From VRUE01 sp040879985 (GTDB lineage: Bacteria > Actinomycetota > Thermoleophilia > Solirubrobacterales > 70-9): a stretch of DNA of 64,000 nucleotides. Positions within the stretch are counted from its first letter, which is position 1; each line of letters starts with the position of its first letter. Below are positions 15,900 to 26,754 of this stretch, in pieces. A program made the position numbers and the translations under genes. The notes under the pieces are model-generated. The model searched no databases. It had not been told where the DNA came from and worked only from the letters and a program-made list of their open reading frames with translations. Location of the stretch: assembly GCA_040879985.1 (NCBI GenBank), contig JBBDJH010000001.1, positions 1 to 64,000 of the forward strand, read 5' to 3'.

Positions 15900-16448
15900 T
15901 CAGCCGACCGGCTCGCCGTCGCGGCTGGGCGGCGCCGGCGAAACGCCGAGCTCGATCCGGCCACCCTCCCCCGCGCCGGCGTTCCACTGCCGCGCCGAGC
16001 CGTCGAGCTGCTCGATCTCGTCGCCCTTGCCGAGCTGGAAGACGGGGCGCATCTCGTTGCCCAGGTCGACGCCCCACTGGTACCAGCCGAGCTCCCAGGC
16101 GACCGTTATCCGCACCTCGGCGGCCGAGCCGGCGGCGGCGCCGATCGATACGCGCGGCTCGCCCAGGGTCCGCATCAGGCCGGCCACCGTGCGCACGGCG
16201 TCGCTCGCGTTGAAGCGCGCCGCGGCCCGCTCCAGCCGGCTGCGCGGCGTCTCCGCCGGCTCCGGCGCCGGCCGCTTGCCGACGTTGGCGCCGGGCGCCG
16301 CGGGATCGACCCAGCCGAGCCGCTCGGCCTCACCGCGACAGAGCTCGCAGACCCGCTTCGGGCCGTCCTTCGGGCTCATGTAGCTGCGCGTCCGCTCACC
16401 GGCCAAAATAGTCCGGCCACAGATGGCACACGTTTCTTCAGGGCTCAC
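15900..16448 (-). CDS. Zinc-ribbon protein of unknown function
   Basis: A 182-aa protein. Residues 7-37 form a treble-clef-like zinc site (CAICGRTI ... CELC), followed by a Pro/Ala linker and a roughly 100-residue domain with predicted alternating strands (RVSIGAAAGSAAEVRITVAW onward, then YQWGVDLGN). No enzymatic motif is seen. The pairing with RNase HI 5 bp downstream is close enough for co-translation. It starts 25 bp from the interspersed repeat at 16473. Confidence 0.6.
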   Translation of the reverse strand: MSPEETCAICGRTILAGERTRSYMSPKDGPKRVCELCRGEAERLGWVDPAAPGANVGKRPAPEPAETPRSRLERAAARFNASDAVRTVAGLMRTLGEPRVSIGAAAGSAAEVRITVAWELGWYQWGVDLGNEMRPVFQLGKGDEIEQLDGSARQWNAGAGEGGRIELGVSPAPPSRDGEPVG

Positions 16449-16472
16449 CCCTGGAACTTAGTTGATGCGACG

Positions 16473-16566
16473 GTGCGCGTGGCCAAGCAGATCAAGGACG
16501 CAGGGAGCGTGGCGTGCTCTGCACGCGAGCGACCGAGGACGCCGAGATGCGCAGCGCCACGCGTGC
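16473..16566 (-). repeat. Structured interspersed element, copy 1
   Basis: A 69-nt core (16484-16552) is identical to 59060-59128. It is bracketed by a terminal inverted repeat GCGCGTGGC (16475-16483)/GCCACGCGT (16556-16564) and contains a GCGTG-CTCTG-CACGC hairpin. It lies about 5 bp past the whiG stop, so it would be transcribed as the 3' end of that mRNA. Open frames through it, read as KQIKDAGSVACSARERP, are not considered genes. Confidence 0.8.
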
Positions 16567-16571
16567 CGTCG

Positions 16572-17345
16572 CTAGGGGTCCTGGAGGGAGGACTTCAACC
16601 GCATGACGGCCTTCGTGTGCAGCTGCGAGACGCGCGACTCGGTCACCCCGAGCACCTCGCCGATCTCGCGCAGCGTGAGGTTCTCGTAGTAGTAGAGCGC
16701 GACGACCAGCTGCTCGCGCTCCGGCAGCCCGCCGATCGACTCGGTCAGCCGGTCCTTGACCTCGCTGCTGGCGAGCGATTCCTGCGGGTCGTCGGCGCGC
16801 GGATCGGAGATCGTGTCGAGCAGCGAGACCGAGTCGCCGGAGGCATCGGAGATCGTCCAGAGCTCGTCGAGCGCGTAGACCGAGGAGTTGGCGATCTCGA
16901 GCAGCGAGTTCTGCAGTTCCTCCTCGCTCAGCCCGACTTTGGCCGCCAGCTCGGCCTCGGTCGGCGCCCGCTGCAGTTCGTGCTCGAGCTTCGACTGCGC
17001 CGCCTCGATTTCCCGCGCCCGCGAACGGACCGAGCGCGGCACCCAGTCGAGCGAGCGCAGCTCGTCGATGATCGAGCCGCGGATCCGGGTCATCGCGAAG
17101 GTCTCGAACTTGATCCCCCGCTCCGGCTCGAAGCGCTCGATCGAGCCGATCAGGCCCATCAGCCCGTAGGAGATCAGGTCGGCGTCTTCGACGTGGGACG
17201 GCAGCCCGGCGCCGAGCCGTCCGGCGACGAACTTGACCAGCGGCGAGTAGGCGACGACCAGGCGCTCGCGCGCGCCCTTGTCGCCGTCGTCCTTGTAGCG
17301 CCGCCACAGATCGCGGAGCTCGACCTCTTTTACGTCAGTTTCCAT
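16572..17345 (-). CDS. whiG: RNA polymerase sigma factor, FliA/WhiG family
   Basis: A 257-aa sigma-70 group 3 factor. Region 2 is at about 25-95, with DLISYGLMGLIGSIERF for core binding and GIKFETFAMTRIRGSIIDELR for -10 recognition. Region 3 follows (LQRAPTEAELAAKVGLSEEEL), and region 4 is at about 200-250 with the helix-turn-helix LTLREIGEVLGVTESRVSQL. In Streptomyces WhiG starts sporulation; in flagellated actinobacteria the orthologue acts as FliA. No anti-sigma gene is adjacent. The gene ends just before the structured element at 16473. Confidence 0.9.
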   Translation of the reverse strand: METDVKEVELRDLWRRYKDDGDKGARERLVVAYSPLVKFVAGRLGAGLPSHVEDADLISYGLMGLIGSIERFEPERGIKFETFAMTRIRGSIIDELRSLDWVPRSVRSRAREIEAAQSKLEHELQRAPTEAELAAKVGLSEEELQNSLLEIANSSVYALDELWTISDASGDSVSLLDTISDPRADDPQESLASSEVKDRLTESIGGLPEREQLVVALYYYENLTLREIGEVLGVTESRVSQLHTKAVMRLKSSLQDP

Positions 17346-17387
17346 GGAATTTGCTCGATTCTATGGCCGCTGGGGAATCGGTTGGGA

Positions 17388-18275
17388 TCAGGCGCGGGGA
17401 TGGGTTGCAACGTACGCCTCCCGCAGGCGTGCGGCGTCGACACGAGTGTAGACCTGAGTCGTCGAGATCGAGGCGTGGCCGAGCAGCTCCTGGATCGTGC
17501 GCAGGTCGGCGCCACCTTCGAGCAGGTGGGTGGCGAAGCTGTGGCGCAGGGCGTGCGGCGAGACGCCGGCGGCCAGCGCCGCCTCGCGGACCCAGAGGCC
17601 GAGCCGGCGGGTGACATCGGAATTTGAGAGGCGCCGGCCGCTCTTCGAGAGGAAGAGGGCCGCCTGGCGCGGATCGGTGGCCAGCGCCCGCCGGCCCTTC
17701 TCCAGGTAGCGGCGCAGCGCCCGCTGGGCGGGCTCGCCGACCGGCAGCAGCCGCTCCTTCGAGCCCTTGCCGAGCACGCGCAGCTGCTCGCTCTCGAAGT
17801 CGTAGGAGCCGCAATCGAGATTGACGATCTCCTCGCAGCGCAGGCCGCAGGAGTAGGCCAGCTCGAGCATCGCCCTGTCGCGCAGCTCGAGCGGCGTGCG
17901 CGCCGGTATCCGCTCGAGCAGCGAGCGGGCCTGCTCGCCGCTCAGCACGCGCGGCAGCTTCTGCTCGCGCTTCGGGCTGGTCACGAGGTCGGCCGGGTTC
18001 TGGCCGACCCGCTCGCTGCGGACGAGGAAGTCGAACAGCCCGCGCACCGCGGCCAGCTTGCGCGCCACGGTCGCCGCCGCGGCGCCGCCGGAGGAGAGTC
18101 CGGCCCCGTATCGCCGCACGTCGCGGTGCCGCACCTTGCCCGGCTCCAGATCCCTCTCCCCCGCCCACTCGACGAACTGGCCGAGATCGACTCCGTACGC
18201 ACGCCGCGTCCGCTCGGCCATGCTCCGTGCCCTCAGATCTCGGTCGTACAGCGCAAGCGCGTCATCCCATTCCAC
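17388..18275 (-). CDS. xerD: Tyrosine recombinase XerC/XerD
   Basis: A 295-aa full-length Xer recombinase, which resolves chromosome dimers at dif. The N-terminal SAM-like core-binding domain (1-95) is complete, unlike the truncated island integrase. The catalytic set is Arg in CGLRCEEIVNL, Lys in GKGSKERLLP, HALRHSFATHLL (HxxR), LGHASISTTQVYT (His and nucleophile Tyr). The length equals the family norm. It ends 42 bp before whiG. XerC versus XerD cannot be settled from sequence alone. Confidence 0.85.
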   Translation of the reverse strand: MEWDDALALYDRDLRARSMAERTRRAYGVDLGQFVEWAGERDLEPGKVRHRDVRRYGAGLSSGGAAAATVARKLAAVRGLFDFLVRSERVGQNPADLVTSPKREQKLPRVLSGEQARSLLERIPARTPLELRDRAMLELAYSCGLRCEEIVNLDCGSYDFESEQLRVLGKGSKERLLPVGEPAQRALRRYLEKGRRALATDPRQAALFLSKSGRRLSNSDVTRRLGLWVREAALAAGVSPHALRHSFATHLLEGGADLRTIQELLGHASISTTQVYTRVDAARLREAYVATHPRA

Positions 18276-18318
18276 GGAATGTAATTCGGGCTTTCCCCAG
18301 CTCGTCCTCTGAGCGGGC

Positions 18319-19386
18319 TCAGCCTATAAAGATCGGGGTGCCCACTTCCACTTCCTCGTAAAGCTCTTCTACCTCGGGGATCGCCATCCGCACGCAGCCG
18401 TGCGAGGCGGCGGTGCCGAGCGAGGAGGTCGCGTCGGTGCCGTGGATTCCGGCCCCTTCGTAGATCCCCATCCAGCGCGCCTTCAGCGGGTTCGAGGGGC
18501 CCGGCGGGATCGACTGGCCGGCGAGCGACCCCGCCCAATCGGATTCCGGCACGTTCCAGGTCGGGTCCACCTGCTTGTTCTGGATGTGGTACAGCCCTTC
18601 CGGCGTTTCGAGGCCGACCTGGCCGACCGCGACCGTGTAGGTCTTCGCCAGCTTCAGGTTCTTCCAGAGGCGCAGCGTGTAGGAGTTGCGATCGAGGGTG
18701 AGGTAGCTCGGGTACTCCGAGGCGACCTCTTCACCGGTCACCTCCGGCGCCACCGGGTTGGTGCGGGCGGCGATCGTGTGGTCTGCGTTGGCGTTGAGGA
18801 CCGCGGCGTTGAGCTGCCGGGTGAGCAGGTTGTCGCGCAGCTTGCGGCCGTGTTCGGCCGGGACGACGACCAGTTCGGCGCCGCTGGCTTCGACCGAGGC
18901 GTCGCGCGCTTCGCGGCCGACCTCGGCGGCGATCCGGCGCACGAAGCGGTTGATCGCCGGCTGCGAGTAGGCGACCTCGGCGGAGACGCTCTCGGCGACG
19001 CTGTCGCCGGTGACGTAGCGAACCAGGCGCCCGGGCAGGCCGCCGTCGCGGCTCTTCTCGACCGCCTCTTCGGCCGCCTGGTTGAGATCTGCGCGCAGCT
19101 TCAGCCGCTCCCCCGGCAGGACCCAACTCTCGCCGTCGTAGGAGACCCGCAGCGAGTGCTGCAGCGGGGCGATCAGCTGACGCCGCACCGCCCGCTTGGC
19201 CTGCGCTTCGTCCATCCCGCCGACGTCGACGCCGGCGATCGTCACGCCCTCGGCGATCTCACCGTTCTGCGAACTGTCGTAGGCGTACGCGCCGGCCGCC
19301 CCGAGAAGGAGCACGACAACGGCGATGACGGCTGCGAATTTCGTCTTGCGACCCATCAACTCTCTCGTCGGCTCGCCATTGGACAT
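18319..19386 (-). CDS. L,D-transpeptidase with N-terminal peptidoglycan-binding region
   Basis: A 355-aa cell-wall enzyme. A single N-terminal membrane anchor (about 16-36) follows a short cytoplasmic start. Residues about 45-215 are a PG_binding_4/VanW-like region (AEGVTIAGVDVGGMDEAQAK). The C-terminal YkuD domain carries SHGCVRM with catalytic Cys331 (His329, Arg333) and the upstream IHGT motif. It forms 3-3 peptide cross-links or anchors proteins to the wall. It starts 90 bp from the divergent gene at 19477, which leaves room for a shared promoter region, though I see no clear boxes. Confidence 0.88.
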   Translation of the reverse strand: MSNGEPTRELMGRKTKFAAVIAVVVLLLGAAGAYAYDSSQNGEIAEGVTIAGVDVGGMDEAQAKRAVRRQLIAPLQHSLRVSYDGESWVLPGERLKLRADLNQAAEEAVEKSRDGGLPGRLVRYVTGDSVAESVSAEVAYSQPAINRFVRRIAAEVGREARDASVEASGAELVVVPAEHGRKLRDNLLTRQLNAAVLNANADHTIAARTNPVAPEVTGEEVASEYPSYLTLDRNSYTLRLWKNLKLAKTYTVAVGQVGLETPEGLYHIQNKQVDPTWNVPESDWAGSLAGQSIPPGPSNPLKARWMGIYEGAGIHGTDATSSLGTAASHGCVRMAIPEVEELYEEVEVGTPIFIG

Positions 19387-19476
19387 ACCTCGGATCGATC
19401 TGCAAAAAGTTTAGGCACACGGACCATTCGGCTGCGCGTGCGTCTCACCTGCAATTACCCGTGCGACGGAAAGAGA

Positions 19477-20220
19477 ATGCCGCCCGCGCCGGATATCGTT
19501 GCGGCCGTGCGCTCCAAGGACGAGGTTCGCAAGGAGGTCTGGAAGGCGATGGACCGGGAGGGCGTCTCGCGGTTCCCCGGCGCCGAGGGCCGCATCCCCA
19601 ACTTCGCCGGTGCCCGGCTGGCGGCCGAGAAGCTCGCCGCGCAGCGGCTCTGGAAGCGGGCGCGGACGATCAAGGCGAACCCCGACTCGCCGCAGACGCA
19701 CGCCCGCCGCATGGCCCTCGAGGAAGGCAAGACGGTGATCATGGCCGTGCCGCGGCTGCGCGACCCGCACCCGTTCCGCGTGCTCGAGCCGAAGCGGCTC
19801 TCGAAAGCGGCGATCAAGGAGGCGGCGACGATCAAGGGCGCGCTCAAGCACGGTCGCGTCGTCGCCCTCGACGACCTACCCGAGATCGACTTCGTCCTCA
19901 CCGGGTCGGTGGCGGTCAACCTCAGCGGCGCCCGGATCGGCAAGGGCGGCGGCTACAACGACCTCGAGTACGGGATCCTGATCGACGCCGGCAAGATCGA
20001 CGGCCACACGACGATCGCCACCACCGTCCACCCGATCCAGATCCTCCGCCGCCATCTGCCGGTGATCTCCCACGACCTGCCGGTCGACATAATCGCGACG
20101 CCGCGCGCCGTGATCGAGGTCGAGCGCCAGTACGAGCGCCCCCGCGGCATCCTCTGGGACCACCTGCAACCGCCGCAGATCCGCGAGATCCCGATTCTGG
20201 AAAGGATGGGCTATGCCTGA
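19477..20220 (+). CDS. 5-formyltetrahydrofolate cyclo-ligase family protein
   Basis: A 247-aa member of the MTHFS-like family (closer to the archaeal/MTHFSD type than to short bacterial YgfA). The C-terminal IGKGGGYNDLEYGIL segment supplies the Gly-rich nucleotide/folate loop, and KTVIMAVPRLRDPHPF the substrate strand. It would return 5-formyl-THF to the one-carbon pool. I chose the ATG at 19477, preceded by GGAAAGAG; a GTG at 19507 without a ribosome-binding site is the alternative. It overlaps the next gene by 8 bp, so the two are co-translated. Confidence 0.75.
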   Translation: MPPAPDIVAAVRSKDEVRKEVWKAMDREGVSRFPGAEGRIPNFAGARLAAEKLAAQRLWKRARTIKANPDSPQTHARRMALEEGKTVIMAVPRLRDPHPFRVLEPKRLSKAAIKEAATIKGALKHGRVVALDDLPEIDFVLTGSVAVNLSGARIGKGGGYNDLEYGILIDAGKIDGHTTIATTVHPIQILRRHLPVISHDLPVDIIATPRAVIEVERQYERPRGILWDHLQPPQIREIPILERMGYA

Positions 20221-21136
20221 GACCGACCAGCGAGGGCTGACCAAGCACTCGGTCGACTTTCCCGGCGGCGACTACGGCGAGCGCGATCCCGAGTGGCTGA
20301 AGATCGACTGGCGCGAGCACCTGCACCGAATCGAGCTGCCGGGGGCGGAAGTGAACTACGCCGAAATCGGCGAGGGCGAGCCGATCCTCTTCGTCCACGG
20401 CCTCGCCGGCTGCTGGCAGAACTGGCTCGAGAACCTGCCCCACTTCGGCCGCACGCACCGCGCGATAGCGCTCGACCTGCCCGGCTTCGGCGAGAGCCCG
20501 ATGCCCTCCTGGCCAATCGATATGCCCGCCTACGGCCGCCTGATCCACGACTTCTGCGAGAAGCTCGGCATCGATTGGGTAGCGGCCCTGGTCGGCAACT
20601 CGATGGGCGGCTTCGTCTCCACCGAGGCGACGATCGAGCGACCCGAGCGCTTCGACAAGCTGGTCCTCGTCTCGGCTGCCGGGATCAGCTTCGCGCGGAC
20701 CGAGGGGCGGCGCCTCGAAGCGGGGGTGCAGCTCTTCGAAGCGAGCTTCCCCTTCCTGGCCGGCCCGCGCCGCGCCTGGCTGCGGCGTCCGCGCGGTCGC
20801 CAGTTCGCCTTCGGGCGGGTCTTCCGCTACCCCAACCGCGTGCGGCCGGAGCTACTCAGCGAGCAGATCGCGCCGGGGCTGCAGAGCCCCGGCTTCAACG
20901 ACGCGATCCGCGCGATCGGCGGCTACGACACGCGCCACCGGCTGACCGAGATCGAGATCCCGACCCTGGTCGTCTGGGGCCTCAACGACCACGTCGTCCC
21001 GCTTGAGGCGGCGATCGGCTACAACCGCCTGATCCCGCGCTCCCGGCTGGAGCTGTTCGAGCGCACCGGCCACGTGCCGCAGATGGAGCGGCCAACGCGC
21101 TTCAACGCCTTGGTCGACAACTTCCTCGAGGACTGA
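20213..21136 (+). CDS. Alpha/beta-fold hydrolase
   Basis: A 307-aa single-domain hydrolase. VHGLAGC (61-67) gives the oxyanion hole, VGNSMGG (127-133) the nucleophile elbow with Ser130, VVWGLNDHVV the acidic residue, and TGHVPQMERP the catalytic His. The family covers esterases, lipases, haloperoxidases and C-C hydrolases, so the substrate cannot be assigned. A cap region lies at about 155-235. It overlaps the folate-ligase homologue and converges on ilvD, 12 bp away. Confidence 0.8.
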   Translation: MPETDQRGLTKHSVDFPGGDYGERDPEWLKIDWREHLHRIELPGAEVNYAEIGEGEPILFVHGLAGCWQNWLENLPHFGRTHRAIALDLPGFGESPMPSWPIDMPAYGRLIHDFCEKLGIDWVAALVGNSMGGFVSTEATIERPERFDKLVLVSAAGISFARTEGRRLEAGVQLFEASFPFLAGPRRAWLRRPRGRQFAFGRVFRYPNRVRPELLSEQIAPGLQSPGFNDAIRAIGGYDTRHRLTEIEIPTLVVWGLNDHVVPLEAAIGYNRLIPRSRLELFERTGHVPQMERPTRFNALVDNFLED

Positions 21137-21148
21137 CCGCGAAGCCGT

Positions 21149-22836
<1,688 letters not shown>

Positions 22837-22840
<4 letters not shown>

Positions 22841-23640
22841 CGCTGAAATGTACCCGCCATTCCCAGCACGTCGACCGGCCCGGCGCCGAGACCGAGGTCA
22901 CGGAGGCCCCCGAGCACGGCCCGGGCGGCGACTCCGCGGGCTTCGCGAGCCGCTTCGAGCGGCGTGAACCCGCGAGCGAGGAAGGCGGCGACGGCGGAGG
23001 AGTGAGTGCAGCCCGAACCGTGCGAGGCGCCATCCGGATGGCGGTCGCCGGGGATCGCCTCGGCCTTCGAGCCGTCGAAAAAGAGGTCGACGACCTCCTC
23101 GCTGTGGCCGCCGGTGACGACGACCGCCGCGGGACCGAGCGCCAGCACCTCGCGGGCCAGGTCCTCCTGCGAATCGCGCTCCCCGGCGCCGCTCAGCGCC
23201 CTTGCCTCGGGAATGTTCGGCGTGACCACGGTGGCGAGCGGCAGCAGTCGCTCGACCAGCGCGGTGCGGGCAGCGTCGTCGAGCAGGATCGCGCCGCTCT
23301 CGGCGACCATCACCGGGTCGACGACGACCGGCGCCCCACCGATCAGATCGAGCGCCTCGACCACGGCATCGACCGTCTGCGCTGTGCCGAGCATGCCGAT
23401 CTTGATCGCATCGACGCCGATGTCCTCGGAGACGGCGCGGACCTGGGCGATGATCGTCGCCGGCGAGATCGTCTCGACCGCGCTGACCCCGACGGTGTTC
23501 TGCGCCGTGATCGCGGTGATCGCGGTCATCCCGTGCACGCCGCAGGCGGCGAACGCCTTCAGGTCGGCCTGAATCCCGGCCCCGCCGCCCGAGTCCGAGC
23601 CGGCAATTGAAAGAGCGGATGGGACATATCTTCTGTTCAT
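22837..23640 (-). CDS. thiD: Hydroxymethylpyrimidine (phosphate) kinase
   Basis: A 267-aa ribokinase-fold kinase of thiamine synthesis. Residues 14-26 (GSDSGGGAGIQAD) bind the pyrimidine, VKIGMLG-type IKIGMLG and VVDPVMV are the family strands, and the C-terminal GSGCTHSSAVAAFL motif gives the anion hole and catalytic Cys/Asp region. It phosphorylates HMP and HMP-P. No TPP riboswitch precedes it: only 12 bp separate it from dprA. Confidence 0.93.
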
Positions 23641-23652
23641 CGATCCTCCAGC

Positions 23653-24780
23653 CTAGATGTCTGTGGGTGGTTGAAGAGTGGTTCGCGTATAGACGCCGAC
23701 CAGGGAGCAGTTGACGTAGCCGAGCGACTCGAGGCCGGCGAGCGCCGCCGCGGCCTCGCCGCCGCCGAAGCGCAGCGCGGCGGCGATCCCGTCGCAGGTC
23801 TCGGCGCCCAGCTCGAGCGCCTCGAGCACCGCCCGCTGCGCCGGGTCGAGCCGCGGGCCGGAACGCTCGATCCGCGCCGCTCCGGGACCAAGCATCGCGT
23901 CGAGCACGTCCTGGGCGTCGCGGACCAGGCAGGCGCCGCCGGCGAGCAGGTTGTTGGGGCCGGCCGAGAGCCGCGAGCCGACCGGGCCGGGCACCGCGCC
24001 GAGGTCCCTGCCGAGCTCCATCGCCAGGTCGGCTGTGATCAGCGAGCCGGAGCGCTCCGCCGCCTCGACCACGACGGTCATCCCGGAGAGCGCCGCCATG
24101 ATCCGGTTGCGGGCCGGGAAGGTCCAGCGCCAGGCGCCGCTGCCCGGCGGCAGCTCGGAGAGGACCAGCCCGCTCTCGCCGATCCGCCGCCAAAGCGAGC
24201 GGTGCGCCGCCGGGTAGGCGAGGTTGGCGCCGCAACCGAGCACGGCGACGGTCAGGCCGGAGTCGATCGCGCCGCGATGGGCGCAGGCGTCGATGCCGAA
24301 AGCGAGGCCGCTGACCACGACCAGCCCGGCGGCCGCCAGGTCACGGCTCAGCTCGCGGGCGACCTCGCGCCCGTAGGTGCTCGCCCGCCGCGCCCCGACG
24401 ACGGTCACCGCCCCGTCCGGGACGAGTGCGGCGAGCAGGGCGGGATCGCCTCTGCCGATCAGCGCCCAGGGCGAGTCGGCGGCGTCCTGGAGGCCGACCG
24501 GGAAGAGCGGGTCGTGGCGGCAGCAGGCCCAGCAGTTCGCCTCGGCGAGCTCGGCCCGCAGCCGTTCCTCCGGGGTCGCCTCGACCTGGGCGAGGATCTG
24601 CCTGGCGACCTTGGGCGCCGTCGCCGCCGCCAGGTCCTCGTTGCCGAGCCGCAGCAGCTCCGGCGAGCGCCTGCCCGGCGCGCCGGTGGCGATCTTCTCG
24701 ATGTAGGGGGCGAGGTGGGCGAGCAGCCGGGCGCGGCGCAGGCACTCGGCGCAGGCCTCGGGGTTCGAATCGTCAGTCAT
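23653..24780 (-). CDS. dprA: DNA-processing protein DprA
   Basis: A 375-aa RecA loader for incoming single-stranded DNA. The Rossmann-like core is at about 120-330 with VVGARRASTYGREVA, GLAFGIDACAH, the FPARNRIMAALS block and the GSLITADLAMELGR helix. A winged-helix domain closes the protein. Unusually, the N-terminal helical region has Cys pairs (Cys13/Cys16, then CWACC near 112-116) that could bind zinc. It overlaps comM by 8 bp, the classical actinobacterial comM-dprA pair. Confidence 0.93.
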   Translation of the reverse strand: MTDDSNPEACAECLRRARLLAHLAPYIEKIATGAPGRRSPELLRLGNEDLAAATAPKVARQILAQVEATPEERLRAELAEANCWACCRHDPLFPVGLQDAADSPWALIGRGDPALLAALVPDGAVTVVGARRASTYGREVARELSRDLAAAGLVVVSGLAFGIDACAHRGAIDSGLTVAVLGCGANLAYPAAHRSLWRRIGESGLVLSELPPGSGAWRWTFPARNRIMAALSGMTVVVEAAERSGSLITADLAMELGRDLGAVPGPVGSRLSAGPNNLLAGGACLVRDAQDVLDAMLGPGAARIERSGPRLDPAQRAVLEALELGAETCDGIAAALRFGGGEAAAALAGLESLGYVNCSLVGVYTRTTLQPPTDI

Positions 24781-26266
24781 GGTCCCTCCTTCTCAGTTGC
24801 AATGCCTGGGCGATCTGCTCGCGCCCGACCGCCTCGGCGCCGCCGAGGTCGGCGATCGTCCGCGCCAGGCGCAGCACCCGGTCGTGGGCGCGTCCGCTGA
24901 GCCGGCGGCGCGAGTAGGACTCGGCGAGCAGCGCCGCGGCGTCCTCGCCGAGCACGCACTCGCGCGCCTCCGCCGGGCTCATCTCGGCGTTGCAGCGGCC
25001 GGCGCCGAGCCTGGCTTCCTGGCGCTCGCGCGCCGCGGCGACCCGCTCGCGCACCGCGGCGGAGTGCTCGCCCGGAGGGCCGCCGATCTCCGCCGCGCTG
25101 GGCTGGCGGATCGCGACCAGGATGTCGAGCCGGTCGGCGAGGGCGCCGCTGAGCCGGCCCTGGTAGCGGCGCACGGCCAGCGGCGGGCAGCTGCACTCCG
25201 GGTCGGCCTCGCCGCGCCCGCAGGGGCAGGGGTTGGAGGCGGCGATCAGCATGAAGCGGCAGGGCAGGCGGCGGTTGCTGTTGGCCCGCGAGATCGAGAC
25301 CGAGCCGCTCTCCAGCGGCGCCCGCAGCGCCTCCAGCGCCTCGCGCGGGAACTCGCAGAGCTCGTCGAGGAAGAGCACGCCGCGGTGGGCGAGGGTCGCC
25401 TCACCGGGACCCGGCGGGTTGCCGCCGCCGACCAGGCCGGCCGGGGTCACGGTGTGGTGGGGCGCCCGGAACGGCCTGCCGCCGGTGCGCCCGCCGAGCC
25501 GCCCGCAGGCGCTGGCGATCCGCGCGACCTCGAGCGCCTCCTCGGGGCTGAGCGGCGGCAGGACCGAGGGCAGCCGACTCGCCGCCAGCGACTTGCCGGC
25601 CCCCGGCGGCCCGATCATCAGCAGGCTGTGGCCGCCCGCCGCCGCCACCTCGAGCGCGTAGCGCAGGTGCGGCTGGCCGCGCAGGTCGGCTAGGTCGGGA
25701 GCGCCCGGCGGCGGGGTCAGCCGCAGCGGCAGGGGCTCGGGTCGATCGGGGGCCCACTCCCCGGCGGCGAGCGCCGGGATCTGGCCGAGGCCCTCGAGCG
25801 CGATCACGCCGAGACCGCCGACCAGGGCCGCCTCGGCGCCGTTCTCGGCCGGCACGATCACCGCCTCGGCGCCCTGCTCGCGCGCCGCCTCGGCGATCGC
25901 CAGCACGCCGGGTATCGGGCGGACCGAGCCGTCCAGGGCCAGCTCGCCGGCCAGCACCAGCCCCGGCAGGCGATCCCACTCGAGCTGGCCGGAGGCGACC
26001 AGCAGCGCCACCGCGATCGGCAGGTCCAGCCCCGGCCCCGCCTTGCGCAGGCTGGCCGGGGCGAGGTTGGCGACGATCCGCCGCAGCGGGAACTCGAAGC
26101 CGCAGTTGGCGAGCGCCGCGCGGACCCGCTCGCGCGCCTCCCTGACCGCCGCGTCGGGCAACCCGACGACCGAGAAGGCGGGCAGGCCGCGGTGCACGTC
26201 GACCTCGACCCGCACGGGTCGGGCGGCGATGCCGTCGAGCGTGAATGTCCGCGAGGTGGCGAGCAT
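24773..26266 (-). CDS. comM: YifB/ComM family Mg-chelatase-like AAA+ ATPase
   Basis: About 497 aa. The N-terminal Lon-protease-like ChlI domain (GLPAFSVVGLPDAAVREARE) is followed by the AAA+ module with Walker A GPPGAGKS and LFLDELCEF as Walker B. Four cysteines (CPCGRGEADPECSC) form a zinc site between. ComM is a branch-migration helicase used in recombination of transformed DNA. I set the start at the internal ATG at 26266, because the 27 residues before it have no family similarity and the frame from 26347 would consume the divergent promoter region shared with yraN. Confidence 0.9.
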   Translation of the reverse strand: MLATSRTFTLDGIAARPVRVEVDVHRGLPAFSVVGLPDAAVREARERVRAALANCGFEFPLRRIVANLAPASLRKAGPGLDLPIAVALLVASGQLEWDRLPGLVLAGELALDGSVRPIPGVLAIAEAAREQGAEAVIVPAENGAEAALVGGLGVIALEGLGQIPALAAGEWAPDRPEPLPLRLTPPPGAPDLADLRGQPHLRYALEVAAAGGHSLLMIGPPGAGKSLAASRLPSVLPPLSPEEALEVARIASACGRLGGRTGGRPFRAPHHTVTPAGLVGGGNPPGPGEATLAHRGVLFLDELCEFPREALEALRAPLESGSVSISRANSNRRLPCRFMLIAASNPCPCGRGEADPECSCPPLAVRRYQGRLSGALADRLDILVAIRQPSAAEIGGPPGEHSAAVRERVAAARERQEARLGAGRCNAEMSPAEARECVLGEDAAALLAESYSRRRLSGRAHDRVLRLARTIADLGGAEAVGREQIAQALQLRRRDHD

Positions 26267-26376
26267 TGCGGCCACGCTGGCGGGTCGCGACGCGCGTGTG
26301 GCGCGCAGGATCAAAATCTTTCGCACCCGCTCTGTGACCGAAGGCATGCGTGTGCCGCCTGGCCTACCTTGGGCCG

Positions 26377-26754
26377 ATGTCCAGGACGCGACAGCGGCTC
26401 GGCCAGATGGCCGAGGACCTCGTCGCCGAGCGGCTCGCGGCGGCCGCCTGGGAGCTCGTCGAGCGCAATGCCCGCACCCGCCACGGCGAGCTCGACATCG
26501 TCGCCCTCGACGACCGCACGCTGGTCTTCGTCGAGGTCAAGGCGGGACGCGCCGACTCGGATTTCGGCCCCGAGCGGCCGATCCACGCGATCGGGCCGCG
26601 CAAGCAGCGCCGCATCCGCCGCCTCGCCACGGCCTGGATGGGCGAGCGCCGCGAGCTACCGCGCTACGACGAGATCCGCTTCGACGCGATCGGCGTCACC
26701 TACGACCGCATGGGCCGCGTCACCGACTACGAGCATATTTCCGGCGCCTTCTAA
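26377..26754 (+). CDS. yraN: UPF0102/YraN family nuclease-like protein
   Basis: A 125-aa PD-(D/E)XK-fold protein: RHGELDIVALDDRTLVFVEV has the Asp and Glu, followed by Lys in VEVKAG. The biochemical role is unsettled; it is routinely next to comM and rnhB. The internal ATG at 26377 is chosen as family proteins begin near SRTRQRLGQMAED. It is transcribed against the surrounding genes and its stop overlaps the rnhB stop by four bases (convergent). Confidence 0.85.
   Translation: MSRTRQRLGQMAEDLVAERLAAAAWELVERNARTRHGELDIVALDDRTLVFVEVKAGRADSDFGPERPIHAIGPRKQRRIRRLATAWMGERRELPRYDEIRFDAIGVTYDRMGRVTDYEHISGAF

Noticed and set aside
16473..17627. 384-codon frame beginning with KQIKDAGSVACSARERP
   Set aside because: It starts in the interspersed repeat and then runs antisense to whiG. 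The repeated peptide is an effect of the DNA repeat.
18400..20220. 606-codon open frame on the plus strand
   Set aside because: Only its last 248 codons are a real gene (folate-ligase homologue from 19477); the rest is antisense to the L,D-transpeptidase.
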